A stretch of 21,741 nucleotides of DNA from positions 1-21,741 of the forward strand of contig JAIRRL010000047.1 in NCBI GenBank assembly GCA_031255985.1, in the 5' to 3' direction. The notes below the pieces were generated by a model, which ran no database searches, was not told the origin of the DNA, and saw nothing but the letters and a program-made list of their open reading frames with translations. Both the position numbers and the translations under genes were made by a program. Source of the stretch: Gracilibacteraceae bacterium (GTDB lineage: Bacteria; Bacillota; Desulfitobacteriia; Desulfitobacteriales; Syntrophobotulaceae). This document shows, in pieces, positions 8,153 to 15,718 of the stretch (positions are counted from its first letter, which is position 1; each line of letters starts with the position of its first letter).

Positions 8153-8424
8153 AAAAAAATTTATATAATCAATTTGCGCGCGGTCGCTGTACTTTTGACG
8201 ACTTTATCACGGTGGCTCCCATAAACACCGAGCGGCCGCAAGCAGTCGAGACCTGCCAGAAGCGGCGGCGGCGCGCCAATTGTTTCTTTCCCCGTCTTTC
8301 TGTCGCTTCTCTTGCTGTGACTTTATTTTAACCGTAAAAAAAATCGCAAAATACACCCAGTTTTTATTGATTAATTCCAGCGCAAAAAAAAAGCGCCGGC
8401 AAAAGCGCCGGCGCCGTCGCCGTC
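8139..8424. other. Convergent intergenic region
   Basis: 286 bp between the + strand ligase stop and the - strand amidohydrolase stop. It is AT-richer than the flanking genes and contains A/T runs. Apart from the hairpins at 8116-8152 and 8384-8414 I see no gene, RNA or credible promoter in it. Confidence 0.7.
8384..8414 (-). terminator. Rho-independent terminator of the his-transporter-amidohydrolase operon
   Basis: Read on the minus strand, an 8-bp all-GC stem (GCGCCGGC/GCCGGCGC) closes a 6-nt loop (GCTTTT) and is followed by nine T residues. It begins 11 bp after the stop codon of the M20 gene, the last gene of the long leftward operon. This is a textbook intrinsic terminator. Confidence 0.9.
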
Positions 8425-9636
8425 TCAATTCGCCGGGGCGAGCAAGGCCAGCGCTCCCGCGGTCAGAGCGCGCAGGCCCACGGTCAGGCTGTTTTCGTCA
8501 ATCTGAAATTTGGCGTGATGCTGGGGATAAACCGCCCCCACCGCCGGGTTGCCCGCGCCGGTTAAAAAGAAAACGCCCGGAGCGTATTTCTGATATACGG
8601 AAAAATCCTCGCCGCACATAAGCGGTTCAACGGGCCGGACGCTCACTTCCGGCAAAGCGCGGGCGAAAACGGCTCCGAGCTTTGCCGTCAAAGCGGCGTC
8701 GTTGTTTACCACATCATATCCCTCGATAAATTCCGCCGTACATTCCGCTCCGAAGGCCGCGCTGATCCCGCCGGCCGTGGCGGCGATTTTTTCCCGCAGC
8801 AACGGGCGCAATTCCTCGGTGAAAACGCGCAGCGTACCTTTCAGGCGCACTTCGTCCGGAATAATATTGTACGTGTCTCCGCCGGTCATGCCGGTGACGG
8901 ACAGAACCACGCTGCGCAAAGGATCGATCTGGCGCGTCAGCATGGTTTGCAAAGCCAGAATCACATGAGCGCCGGCCGCCACCGGATCGACGGTCTTGTC
9001 CGGCATGGCGGCGTGACCGCCGCGCCCGCGCAAAGTGAGGATGAAATTATCCGGCGCCGCCATGAACGGCCCCGGCGTCAGCCCGATCGTCCCCACCGGC
9101 AAAGTGGCCCACAAATGAGTGGCCAGCGCGAAATCCAGGCCGTCCAGGCAGCCGGCGGCGGCCAATTCCCTCGCCCCGCCCGGATGAAGTTCCTCCGCCC
9201 GCTGAAAAATGAAACGCGCTTCCCCGGCCCAGGAATCGCGCGCGGTCATCAGCGCCTCCGCCACTCCCAGCAACATGGCCATATGCCCGTCATGGCCGCA
9301 GGCGTGCATGAAGCCGGGGTGAAGGGAAGCGAAGCCGCAGCCCGTTTCCTCCCGCTGGCGCAAAGCGTCTATATCGGCGCGCAGTCCGACCATGGGGCCG
9401 GGGCCGCCGCCGCCGGCCAAAGTCGCCACCAGGCCCGTGGCCGCCGGGCGGGCGACGCTCAGTTTTGCTCCCGTCGCCGCGCTCAGGCCGCTCAGGGTTT
9501 TCTCCAGGTAAGCCGTAGTCTGGAATTCCTGAAACGATTCCTCCGGGATCCTGTGCAATTCGCGCCGGTAAGCGAGAACCCGCGGCGCGATTTCCTTCAG
9601 CAAAAGCTCCATTCGGCCCCAGACCGCCTCGTCCAT
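8425..9636 (-). CDS. M20-family amidohydrolase (hippurate/IAA-amino-acid-hydrolase type)
   Basis: 403 aa, normal for the M20D amidohydrolases that cleave N-acyl amino acids or related amides. Visible motifs: GLRADIDALRQRE (84-96), MHACGHDGH with Cys113/His115 as candidate metal ligands, the catalytic Glu pair in RAEELHPGGA (about 148-149), THLW (His174), and YPQHHAKFQIDE near 370 with the distal ligand His. No signal peptide is seen, so it should act in the cytoplasm. The start is an ATG with AAGAAGGTG 7 bp upstream. It lies 26 bp after an ABC importer permease and just before a strong terminator, so it is the last gene of the his-led operon. Its place suggests it processes the imported compound, for example by removing an acyl group; the substrate is not readable. 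Confidence 0.88.
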   Translation of the reverse strand: MDEAVWGRMELLLKEIAPRVLAYRRELHRIPEESFQEFQTTAYLEKTLSGLSAATGAKLSVARPAATGLVATLAGGGGPGPMVGLRADIDALRQREETGCGFASLHPGFMHACGHDGHMAMLLGVAEALMTARDSWAGEARFIFQRAEELHPGGARELAAAGCLDGLDFALATHLWATLPVGTIGLTPGPFMAAPDNFILTLRGRGGHAAMPDKTVDPVAAGAHVILALQTMLTRQIDPLRSVVLSVTGMTGGDTYNIIPDEVRLKGTLRVFTEELRPLLREKIAATAGGISAAFGAECTAEFIEGYDVVNNDAALTAKLGAVFARALPEVSVRPVEPLMCGEDFSVYQKYAPGVFFLTGAGNPAVGAVYPQHHAKFQIDENSLTVGLRALTAGALALLAPAN

Positions 9637-9662
9637 TTTTTCACCTTCTTTATATTTTTATT

Positions 9663-10415
9663 TTAAAAACGCCAGGCGCAGAATATCCGCTCCGCCAACC
9701 CGATAAGAGCGTAAAACAGTAGCCCCAGCAGCCCCATGCCGATAATCCCGGCGTACATCACCGTATATTCCCGCGTCTCCATTCCGTTCAGGATAAAATA
9801 GCCCAGTCCGTCAAAAGAGGCGAAAGTTTCGGCAAAAAACAGCACGGCGATAGCCGTTCCCGTCGTTATGCGCAGACTGGTGAGAATATGCGGCAGACAG
9901 CAGGGGAGAATCAGGTTGCGCAGTATCTGCCAGGAACCGGCGTTAAGGGAGCGCAAAGACAGGAGACTGGCGGCCGGGACAGCCGCCGCCGCGTCTCTGG
10001 TAACGACGGCGATCTGAAAAAAAATAACCAGCGTGATCAGGAGGATTTTCGGGGCGTTGCCGAGACCGAGCAAGACGACGAACACCGGCAAAAAAACGAC
10101 TTTGGGCAGCGGATAAAGCATGGCGATCAGCGGGCCGCCCAAACGGGCCGCCCAAGCGCTGCGCCCCAAGAGGACGCCAAGCGGCGCCGCCGTCGCCAGG
10201 GCCAAAACCGTGCTGATTAATACGCGGGCCGCGCTGACCAGAAAATGACGGGCCAAATCCCCATGAACGAGCAATTGGATAAAAGCGGCGGCGGCGGCGG
10301 TCGGCGGCGGCAAAAACGGTTTGGCCAAAACCAGGCTGGCCGCGTGCCAAGCCAGCAGCAGCAGCGCCGTACTCAAAATCACGCCGGGGAAGCCCGTTTT
10401 TCCTTTATTTTCCAT
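9663..10415 (-). CDS. ABC transporter permease, NitT/TauT (SsuC/TauC) type
   Basis: 250 aa with about six membrane segments. The cytoplasmic EAA-type loop is seen around residues 155-185 (LRSLNAGSWQILRNLILPCC), where the permease docks on the ATPase. Length and layout match SsuC/TauC/ThiX-type single-domain permeases, which import small anionic or heterocyclic compounds. Its ATG follows AGAGGATAAC and comes one base after the stop of the ATPase gene. The matching ATPase and binding lipoprotein are directly upstream, making a complete importer. The transported compound is unknown. Confidence 0.9.
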   Translation of the reverse strand: MENKGKTGFPGVILSTALLLLAWHAASLVLAKPFLPPPTAAAAAFIQLLVHGDLARHFLVSAARVLISTVLALATAAPLGVLLGRSAWAARLGGPLIAMLYPLPKVVFLPVFVVLLGLGNAPKILLITLVIFFQIAVVTRDAAAAVPAASLLSLRSLNAGSWQILRNLILPCCLPHILTSLRITTGTAIAVLFFAETFASFDGLGYFILNGMETREYTVMYAGIIGMGLLGLLFYALIGLAERIFCAWRF

Positions 10416-10416
10416 G

Positions 10417-11166
10417 TTATCCTCTTAACAAAGAGCGCAATTGCCGGCAGCAGGCGTCATAGGCGGCGGCGCTGCGATATCCCGGATCTCCGGCGCCGGG
10501 ATTATCCAGAACGCGGCCGACGCGGCCTTCGCCGCCCCCGCCCCAGATAATTATTTTTTCGCCCAGAAAAGCCGCTTCCTCAATATTGTGCGTCACCAGC
10601 AGGAAAGTCAGGCCCTCCGCGCATAAAGCCCGCGCGGTCTCCTGCAAAGTTTCCCGCGTCAGGGCGTCCAGGGCCGAAAACGGCTCGTCCATCAGGAGCA
10701 GGCGGGGGGAGCTGACAATAGCTCTGGCGATAGCCACGCGCTGCCTTTGCCCGCCGGAAAGACGGCCGGGATATTTATGCCGCAGCTCCCATAGCCCCAG
10801 ATCTTTCAGCACCCGCTCCGCCGCCGCTTTTACTTGCGCCGGCGGGCGGCGTCTGAGCTGCAGGGGGAGAGCCGTATTGGCCAGGACGGTTTTCCAGGGG
10901 AACAGGCCGTATTCCTGCAAAATAACGCTGATATCCGCGTGAGGGCCGCGCAGCGGTTCCCCGGCCAAATAAACGGATCCGGCCAGCGGTTGCAGCAGGC
11001 CGGCCGCTAAATGGAGAAAAGTGGTTTTGCCGCAGCCGGACGGGCCGATGAGCGCCCAGCGTTCCCCCGGCGCGATTGTCAGAGAAACGCCGCGCAGCAG
11101 CAGGCTGTTTTCCCCGCCCGCCTTTGCCGCCCCGTATCCAAAACTCACATTCTCCAGGCGCAGCAT
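10417..11166 (-). CDS. ABC transporter ATP-binding protein, NitT/TauT (SsuB/TauB) type
   Basis: 249 aa. Walker A (GPSGCGKTT near 42-50), Q-loop (VILQEYGLFPW), ABC signature (LSGGQRQRVAIARA), Walker B (LLLMDEPFSALD) and the switch histidine (LLVTHNIEEA) are all intact, so it should be an active ATPase. The Q-loop wording and the short C-terminus are those of the nitrate/taurine/sulfonate branch of importers. The ATG overlaps the lipoprotein stop as TAATG and the ribosome binding site is weak, so it probably depends on translational coupling. It powers the adjacent permease. Confidence 0.92.
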   Translation of the reverse strand: MLRLENVSFGYGAAKAGGENSLLLRGVSLTIAPGERWALIGPSGCGKTTFLHLAAGLLQPLAGSVYLAGEPLRGPHADISVILQEYGLFPWKTVLANTALPLQLRRRPPAQVKAAAERVLKDLGLWELRHKYPGRLSGGQRQRVAIARAIVSSPRLLLMDEPFSALDALTRETLQETARALCAEGLTFLLVTHNIEEAAFLGEKIIIWGGGGEGRVGRVLDNPGAGDPGYRSAAAYDACCRQLRSLLRG

Positions 11167-12203
11167 TAATCCGCGCCGCTGAGATTCGCCGCCAAACTCC
11201 CGTCCGCCATTTCCGCGTATGAATAAGGCTCAGTCAGCAAACCGCGCTCCACCAGCCAATCCATCACGCGGGCGACGTCCGCCGCCGTCGGCAGGGCGCC
11301 CGGCGTGTAAGAGGGGGTCGGATAAACCGCGCTCAGTTCCGCCGGCACATTGGCTGTCTCCAGACAAAAATCCCGGTAGGCTTCCGGGTTTTCATTTATC
11401 CGCTCCATCGCGGTAAAATAAGCCGCCAGTACCCGGCTGACCTCGTCGCGCCGCTCGTTTAGGGCGGTCTCGGTAGCCAGCACCACGGATTGGGATAAAT
11501 TCACCCCCAGCGCCGTATCGTCCACCAGGACGGGGCAACCGGCCAATACCGCGTAAGAAGCCAGCGGATCAGGCAAAATAGCCATCTGCACATCCCGGCC
11601 TTCGATCAGGGCTTCCACCCGGAGCATCAGGTTCGGCATACTTATAACCCGCACATCGGATAAATCAGGCGCGAAAAATCCCATCCCGGCAAATTGAGCC
11701 AAAAGATAATCCATCATCGTGTTGCTCGATATGGCTACCGTCTTGCCCTCCGCGTTGACAATCCTGTTATCCGCCGCGCCGGGGGCCGGCGGCGTCAGGC
11801 CGCTCCCAGGCGCGCCCACCAGCAGAAAACGCCCTTCCGCCGGCGTCGCGCCGAAAGCGACGGCCACAGCTTTGGTCGCCGTTCCGCCTTTGCGCATCAG
11901 AGCCTGCACGATCATGTCGTTCATCGCCATATCCAGTTCCCCGGCTTCCATCGCCTTGGACTGGTCGGCGCTACTGTTGAACGGCGCCAGTTCGACGGCG
12001 ACGCCGCCCGCGGCGAATAACCCTTCTTTTTCCGCCACATAAAAAGGAATCGAGTCGTCAATGCGCAAAACCCCGATTTTAATCGGATCACCCGCCGTTG
12101 CCGGCGGATCGCCCGCCGGCGGCGGCGCTCCCGTCCCGCAGGCCGCGAGCAACAACGCGCTCAGGATCAGCGGCGCCAGCAGCACCTTCAATGATCTTAT
12201 CAT
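11166..12203 (-). CDS. Substrate-binding lipoprotein of a NitT/TauT-type ABC importer (NMT1/SsuA-like)
   Basis: 345 aa. The N-terminus is a lipoprotein signal peptide ending in the lipobox L19-A20-A21-C22, so the mature protein should be lipid-anchored outside the membrane. After a Pro/Ala linker, IKIGVLRIDDSIPFYVAEKEGLFAAGGVAVEL and the following text follow the SsuA/TauA/NMT1 pattern of periplasmic-binding fold II. The ligand cannot be assigned; relatives bind sulfonates, nitrate, thiamine-precursor pyrimidines and others. The ATG has an ideal AGGAGG five bases upstream and overlaps the hisIE stop as ATGA, tying its expression to histidine biosynthesis. Confidence 0.88.
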   Translation of the reverse strand: MIRSLKVLLAPLILSALLLAACGTGAPPPAGDPPATAGDPIKIGVLRIDDSIPFYVAEKEGLFAAGGVAVELAPFNSSADQSKAMEAGELDMAMNDMIVQALMRKGGTATKAVAVAFGATPAEGRFLLVGAPGSGLTPPAPGAADNRIVNAEGKTVAISSNTMMDYLLAQFAGMGFFAPDLSDVRVISMPNLMLRVEALIEGRDVQMAILPDPLASYAVLAGCPVLVDDTALGVNLSQSVVLATETALNERRDEVSRVLAAYFTAMERINENPEAYRDFCLETANVPAELSAVYPTPSYTPGALPTAADVARVMDWLVERGLLTEPYSYAEMADGSLAANLSGAD

Positions 12204-12859
12204 TTTTTCCTCCTGGCCATGAGTTCCGCCGCTATATCAGCCAAGCCAACACCTTCATTTTCCAATAAAACCAATATATGATAAAACAGATCCGCCGTCT
12301 CGTAGCGCAATTCCGCCGGAACGCGGTTTTTGGCGGCGATAATCACCTCGGCGCTCTCCTCGCCTACTTTTTTCAGTATTTTATCCAATCCCTGCTCGAA
12401 CAAATACGTCGTATAGGCGCCCGGCGGCATTTCCCGCCTCCGGCCGGCGATCAGCGCCGCCAGCGACTCCAGGACGAAGCCCAAAGCCGGGGCGGGGCGT
12501 TCTCCCGCCTGCCCGCAAGTCTGCCACTCGCCGCCGCCGTCAGGCGGCAAATTGTGAAAACAGGAAAAATGCCCCTCGTGACAGGCCGCGCCCTCCTGGC
12601 GGACAATGAGCAAAATACTGTCCTTGTCGCAATCCAGGCGCGCCGCCCGCACTTCCTGAAAATGCCCGGAAGTTTCCCCTTTGCGCCACAACCGGCCGCG
12701 GCTGCGGCTGTAGTAACAGGCCCGGCCTTCCCGCAAAGTGTTTGCCAAAGCCTCCTTGTTCATCCAGGCCAGCATCAGTACGGCTCCGCTGGCCTCATCC
12801 TGAGCCACGGCGGGGATCAGCCCGTCCGCGTTCCATTTTATCTCATCCATCCATGTCAT
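12200..12859 (-). CDS. hisIE: HisIE: fused phosphoribosyl-AMP cyclohydrolase / phosphoribosyl-ATP pyrophosphatase
   Basis: 219 aa from the ATG at 12859, chosen because GGAGG lies seven bases upstream; a TTG at 12877 would add six residues but falls inside a repeat. Residues of about 1-115 are the HisI cyclohydrolase: DCDKDS and GAACHEGHFSCFH hold the metal-binding Asp and Cys residues. Residues of about 125-219 are the HisE pyrophosphohydrolase: VGEESAEVIIAAKN and ETADLFYHILVLL. The fusion performs steps 2 and 3 of histidine synthesis in the cytoplasm. The first codons (MTWM) are themselves the last copy of the 23-bp repeat that separates it from hisF. The stop overlaps the start of the transporter lipoprotein (ATGA). 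Confidence 0.95.
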   Translation of the reverse strand: MTWMDEIKWNADGLIPAVAQDEASGAVLMLAWMNKEALANTLREGRACYYSRSRGRLWRKGETSGHFQEVRAARLDCDKDSILLIVRQEGAACHEGHFSCFHNLPPDGGGEWQTCGQAGERPAPALGFVLESLAALIAGRRREMPPGAYTTYLFEQGLDKILKKVGEESAEVIIAAKNRVPAELRYETADLFYHILVLLENEGVGLADIAAELMARRKK

Positions 12860-12882
12860 CCGCACGCCTCCATCCAAGTCAT
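12856..12882 (-). other. Mini-ORF 3 of the hisF-hisI junction (MTWMEACG)
   Basis: Eight codons plus TGA. Its ATG overlaps the stop of mini-ORF 2 and its TGA overlaps the hisI ATG (ATGA at 12859-12856). GGAGG lies seven bases before the hisI start. Whether it is translated is not known from sequence alone. Confidence 0.55.
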
Positions 12883-12905
12883 CCGCACGTCTCCGCCCAG
12901 GTCAT
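12879..12905 (-). other. Mini-ORF 2 of the hisF-hisI junction (MTWAETCG)
   Basis: Eight codons plus TGA, ATGA overlaps at both ends, with GGAGA seven bases before the next ATG. Same layout as its neighbours with a few substitutions and no indel. Confidence 0.55.
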
Positions 12906-12928
12906 CCACACGCCTCCGTCCAGGTCAT
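12902..12928 (-). other. Mini-ORF 1 of the hisF-hisI junction (MTWTEACG)
   Basis: Eight codons plus TGA. Its ATG overlaps the hisF stop as ATGA (12928-12925), and GGAGA lies seven bases upstream inside the hisF 3' end. It ends overlapping the ATG of mini-ORF 2. Confidence 0.55.
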
Positions 12929-13698
12929 CCGCGCGTCTCCATCCGTCTCACGGGCACGCCCCGCGCCGCCAGATAATCCTTACACTCGCGGATGCTGTAT
13001 TCCCGGTAGTGAAAAATCGACGCCGCCAACGCCGCGTCCGCCTCGCCCAGCAAAAAACCCGCCGCCAAATCCTCTGGCGAACCCGCCCCGCCGCTGGCGA
13101 TCAGCGGCAGACGCGACAGGCGGCTGACCGCGCGGTTCAGCTCATTGTCATAGCCTTCCTTCGTCCCGTCTTTGTCCATCGAGGTCAGGAGGATTTCTCC
13201 GGCGCCGAGCTGTTCCGCCCGCTGAATCCAGGCCAGAGCGTCCAGCCCCGTGGGCGTGCGGCCGCCGTGGATATAGACTTCCCAGTCCCCCGGCCCGCGC
13301 CGCCGCGCGTCCACCGCCAAAACAACGCACTGACTGCCGAAAGCGAGCGCCGCCGCGCTGATCAGATCCGGATTTTGCACGGCGGCCGTGTTGAGCGCGA
13401 TCTTATCGGCGCCGGCCCGCAGCAGACGGCGAATGTCGTCCGGCGCGCGCACGCCGCCGCCGACGGTAAAGGGAATATAGATTTCCTCCGCCACGCGCCG
13501 CGCTACGTCCGCCATAGTGGCCCGCCCCTCGGCCGAAGCGGAAATATCAAGGAAAATCAGCTCGTCCGCGCCCTCCCGGTCGTAGAGCGCCGCCAATTCC
13601 ACCGGATTGCCCGCGTCGCGCAGATTGACAAAATTCGTCCCCTTCACCACCCGCCCCTCATGTACGTCCAGGCAGGGAATGATCCGCTTCGTCAACAC
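12925..13698 (-). CDS. hisF: HisF: imidazole glycerol phosphate synthase, cyclase subunit
   Basis: 257 aa from a GTG at 13698, chosen because GGAAGGAG is placed seven bases upstream and the product then starts VLTKRIIPCLDV, the usual HisF start; an ATG at 13719 would read through that ribosome binding site. The beta/alpha barrel motifs are present: CLDVHEGRVVKGTNF, FTVGGGVRAPDDIRRLLRAGADKIALNTAAV, TSMDKDGTKEGYD and IASGGAGSPEDL, with the catalytic Asp residues in CLDV and MDKDG. With HisH it makes imidazole glycerol phosphate and AICAR. It overlaps the hisA stop by 7 bp. The C-terminus runs a few residues (RRMETRG) past the usual GVPVR end, within the first repeat unit of the hisF-hisI junction. 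Confidence 0.96.
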   Translation of the reverse strand: MLTKRIIPCLDVHEGRVVKGTNFVNLRDAGNPVELAALYDREGADELIFLDISASAEGRATMADVARRVAEEIYIPFTVGGGVRAPDDIRRLLRAGADKIALNTAAVQNPDLISAAALAFGSQCVVLAVDARRRGPGDWEVYIHGGRTPTGLDALAWIQRAEQLGAGEILLTSMDKDGTKEGYDNELNRAVSRLSRLPLIASGGAGSPEDLAAGFLLGEADAALAASIFHYREYSIRECKDYLAARGVPVRRMETRG

Positions 13699-14441
13699 GC
13701 CGGCTCTCCTTCCCGCCACAAAGCCAGGGCCTCCGCCAGGGTAAAGGCGCCGCTGTACAAAGCCCGGCCCATGATAACGCCCGCCAGCGCCGCGCCGCCC
13801 GCCGCGGCCGCGCGCGCGCGGCGCAAATCCGCCAGGCTGGAGACGCCGCCGCTGACGATAACCCGCAGACCGGTTTCTGCCGCCAGGCGGACGGAAGCCT
13901 CAATATTCGGCCCTGTCAGCATCCCGTCCCTGTCAATATCCGTGTAAACCACCGTTTCCACTCCCAGCGCCCGCATAGCCCGCCCCAGTTCCGTCGCGGC
14001 GATATTTCCCGCCGCCGCCCAGCCCTCCACGCGGACGCGCCCGTTCAGGGCGTCAAGGCTCACGACTATATGTTCCGGGCCGAAACGGCGCGCCGCTGTC
14101 CGCACCAGCTCCGGATCGCGGGCGGCCGCCGTGCCGAGCGCCACCCGCTCCACTCCCAGCGCCAGCAATTCCTCCACCCGCGCCAGCGTGCGGACGCCGC
14201 CGCCGGTCTGCACTTTGAGCCCGGCAGCCGCGACGACGGCGCGGAGGGCTGCGTCGTTCACCGGCCGGCCGGTGAAGGCGCCGTCCAAATCCACCACATG
14301 CAGATATTCGGCGCCGGCGGCCGCAAATTCGCGCGCGACCAAAGCCGGATCGGCGGCGTAAACCGTCGCCGCTTCCATTTTACCCTGGGCAAGGCGTACC
14401 ACCCGCCCTTCTTTCAAGTCAATAGCCGGGTACAGGCGCAA
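13692..14441 (-). CDS. hisA: HisA: ProFAR isomerase
   Basis: 249 aa if started at the TTG at 14441, which gives LRLYPAIDLKEGRVVRL at the N-terminus, the normal HisA start. No ATG or GTG is suitably placed, and GGTGG lies about six bases upstream; the start codon is therefore tentative. Two-fold barrel motifs are clear: AIDLKEGRVVRLAQG with the first catalytic Asp, VQTGGGVRTLARVEELLALGVERVALGT, YTDIDRDGMLTGPN with the second catalytic Asp, and VSGGVSSLADLRR. It isomerises ProFAR to PRFAR, the substrate of HisHF. The gene begins about 23 bp inside hisH and ends 7 bp inside hisF. Confidence 0.94.
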   Translation of the reverse strand: MRLYPAIDLKEGRVVRLAQGKMEAATVYAADPALVAREFAAAGAEYLHVVDLDGAFTGRPVNDAALRAVVAAAGLKVQTGGGVRTLARVEELLALGVERVALGTAAARDPELVRTAARRFGPEHIVVSLDALNGRVRVEGWAAAGNIAATELGRAMRALGVETVVYTDIDRDGMLTGPNIEASVRLAAETGLRVIVSGGVSSLADLRRARAAAAGGAALAGVIMGRALYSGAFTLAEALALWREGEPAC

Positions 14442-15048
14442 AGCCTTCCACCCACTTTCCAAAATTATCCAGCACACGCAAGCCCCAACGCCCCGACTTT
14501 TCGGGGTGAAACTGTGCGCCCCACACATTGTCCCGCCCGACCAGCGCCGCGAACTCCGTCCCGTAAACGCAAACGCCGGCGCGGCAATCATCGTCAGCCG
14601 GCGCCGCGTAATACGAGTGGACGAAATAAAAAAACGAATCCTGCGGCACCCCGGTAAAGAGAGGATTTTCCTTTAAAACGCGCAGATTGTTCCAGCCCAT
14701 ATGCGGCGTTTTAAGCGGGGCGGCGAAGCGCGTCACCCGGCCGGGCAGCAAACTCAGGCCCGCGTGTTCGCCATGTTCTTCTCCTTTTTCAAACAGAATC
14801 TGCATCCCCAGGCAAATCCCGAAAAACGGGCGGCCGGAGCGGGCAAAATCAAGCAGCGGCCCGATCCAGCCTTTGGCGGCCAGAGCGCTCATCGCGTCGG
14901 CAAAGGCGCCCACGCCGGGCAGAATCAATCCCCGAGCCGCCGCCGCCGCCGCCGGTTCCCGCAAAATCTCAGCCCGGTAGCCCAATTTTTCCAGCGCCTT
15001 GCAGACGCTGTGCAGATTGCCGCGCTCATAATCGACGATTCCAATCAT
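14419..15048 (-). CDS. hisH: HisH: imidazole glycerol phosphate synthase, glutaminase subunit
   Basis: 209 aa from the ATG at 15048 (MIGIVDYERGNLHSV, the usual start); an ATG at 15060 would add MAGF and sits very close to GGAGGA, so either may be used. It is a class I glutamine amidotransferase: PGVGAF (oxyanion region), FGICLGMQILFE with the nucleophile Cys, and FHPEKSG with the catalytic His and Glu. It supplies ammonia through the HisF barrel. It starts 25 bp after the hisB stop and overlaps hisA. Confidence 0.95.
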   Translation of the reverse strand: MIGIVDYERGNLHSVCKALEKLGYRAEILREPAAAAAARGLILPGVGAFADAMSALAAKGWIGPLLDFARSGRPFFGICLGMQILFEKGEEHGEHAGLSLLPGRVTRFAAPLKTPHMGWNNLRVLKENPLFTGVPQDSFFYFVHSYYAAPADDDCRAGVCVYGTEFAALVGRDNVWGAQFHPEKSGRWGLRVLDNFGKWVEGFAPVPGY

Positions 15049-15073
15049 AAAGCCCGCCATTCCTCCGCCGCCG

Positions 15074-15658
15074 TCAAAGGACGCCCTTCGTGGAAAATAC
15101 GCCGCGCACCCGCGGGTTGAGAGCGGCGGCTTCTCCCATCGCCAGCCCCGCCCCTTTGAACAAACTTTCCAAAATATGATGGCGGTTTTGCCCGGCTTCA
15201 AGCCCGATATGCAGCGTCGCGCCCGCGTTTACCGCCAAGGCCCGGAAAAACTCTTCCGCCATTTCGCAGGGAAAGGCGCCGGCCGCTCCGGCGAGGGGAG
15301 GCACGGTCCAGGCGAGAAAGCCGCGGCCGGAAAAATCCACCGCCACCCGCGCCAAGGCTTCATCCATCGGCAGGAGAGCGTGGGCGACCCGCTGAATCCC
15401 CTTTTTATCCGCGAGAGCGTCCGCGAGCAACCGCCCCAAAACGATTCCGCAGTCCTCCACGGTATGATGCGCGTCTACCGCTAAATCCCCCCGCGCCTTG
15501 AGTTCCAGATCGAACAAGGCAAAGCGGCCCCAGGCCGCGAGCATGTGGTCAAAAAAACCGATGCCGGTTTCCACCGCCGTTTCTCCGCTTCCATCCAGGT
15601 TCAAGCGGGCGCTGATCTCCGTCTCCAGCGTCCGGCGCTCCCATTTGGCTTCCCGCAT
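15074..15658 (-). CDS. hisB: HisB: imidazoleglycerol-phosphate dehydratase (monofunctional)
   Basis: 194 aa, the length of the single-domain dehydratase. Manganese-binding histidine motifs are intact: FFDHML, AHHTVEDCGI, and NRHHILESLFKG, plus the second half-repeat PMDEALARVAVDFSGRG. It converts imidazole glycerol phosphate to imidazole acetol phosphate. There is no N-terminal histidinol-phosphatase domain, so that step must be encoded elsewhere. The ATG follows AAGGGGGCG. It lies 59 bp downstream of hisC, with a short GC-rich gap holding two 15-bp repeats. Confidence 0.96.
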   Translation of the reverse strand: MREAKWERRTLETEISARLNLDGSGETAVETGIGFFDHMLAAWGRFALFDLELKARGDLAVDAHHTVEDCGIVLGRLLADALADKKGIQRVAHALLPMDEALARVAVDFSGRGFLAWTVPPLAGAAGAFPCEMAEEFFRALAVNAGATLHIGLEAGQNRHHILESLFKGAGLAMGEAAALNPRVRGVFSTKGVL

Positions 15659-15688
15659 AACGCCCCCCTTTTTCTTGTTCCTCCGGTT

Positions 15689-15718
15689 GCTTTAGCCGCT
15701 GCCGCTTTAGCCGCCGCT
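15689..15718 (-). repeat. 15-bp tandem duplication in the hisC-hisB gap
   Basis: Two adjacent 15-bp units starting GCTTTAGCCG (plus-strand reading, 15689-15703 and 15704-15718) lie directly after hisC. They touch the hisC stop codon. Confidence 0.7.

Larger units (their letters stand above)
12860..12951 (-). repeat. 23-bp tandem repeat carrying a Shine-Dalgarno and ATGA stop/start overlap
   Basis: On the minus strand, three close 23-bp copies (12928-12906, 12905-12883, 12882-12860) each start ATGAC and contain GGAG(G/A) seven bases before the next ATG. A diverged copy (12951-12929, 18 of 23 bases shared with the others) forms the 3' end of hisF. The hisI start is the beginning of a further copy. 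The repeats have base substitutions but no length change. Confidence 0.93.

Noticed and set aside
8195..8225. Plus-strand promoter with TTGACG
   Set aside because: The matching -10 hexamer is poor and no plus-strand gene follows.
12860..12951. CRISPR-like array
   Set aside because: The 23-bp units are directly adjacent with no spacers, and each holds a start, stop and ribosome binding site.
12742..13947. 401-codon plus-strand open frame
   Set aside because: It is antisense to hisIE, hisF and hisA, is arginine/proline-rich and shows no domain.
14442..14591. Long N-terminal extension of HisA
   Set aside because: It would be antisense-free but wholly inside hisH and unlike any HisA N-terminus.
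15049..15201. Long N-terminal extension of HisH
   Set aside because: It would overlap hisB and precedes the conserved MIGIVDYERGNL start.
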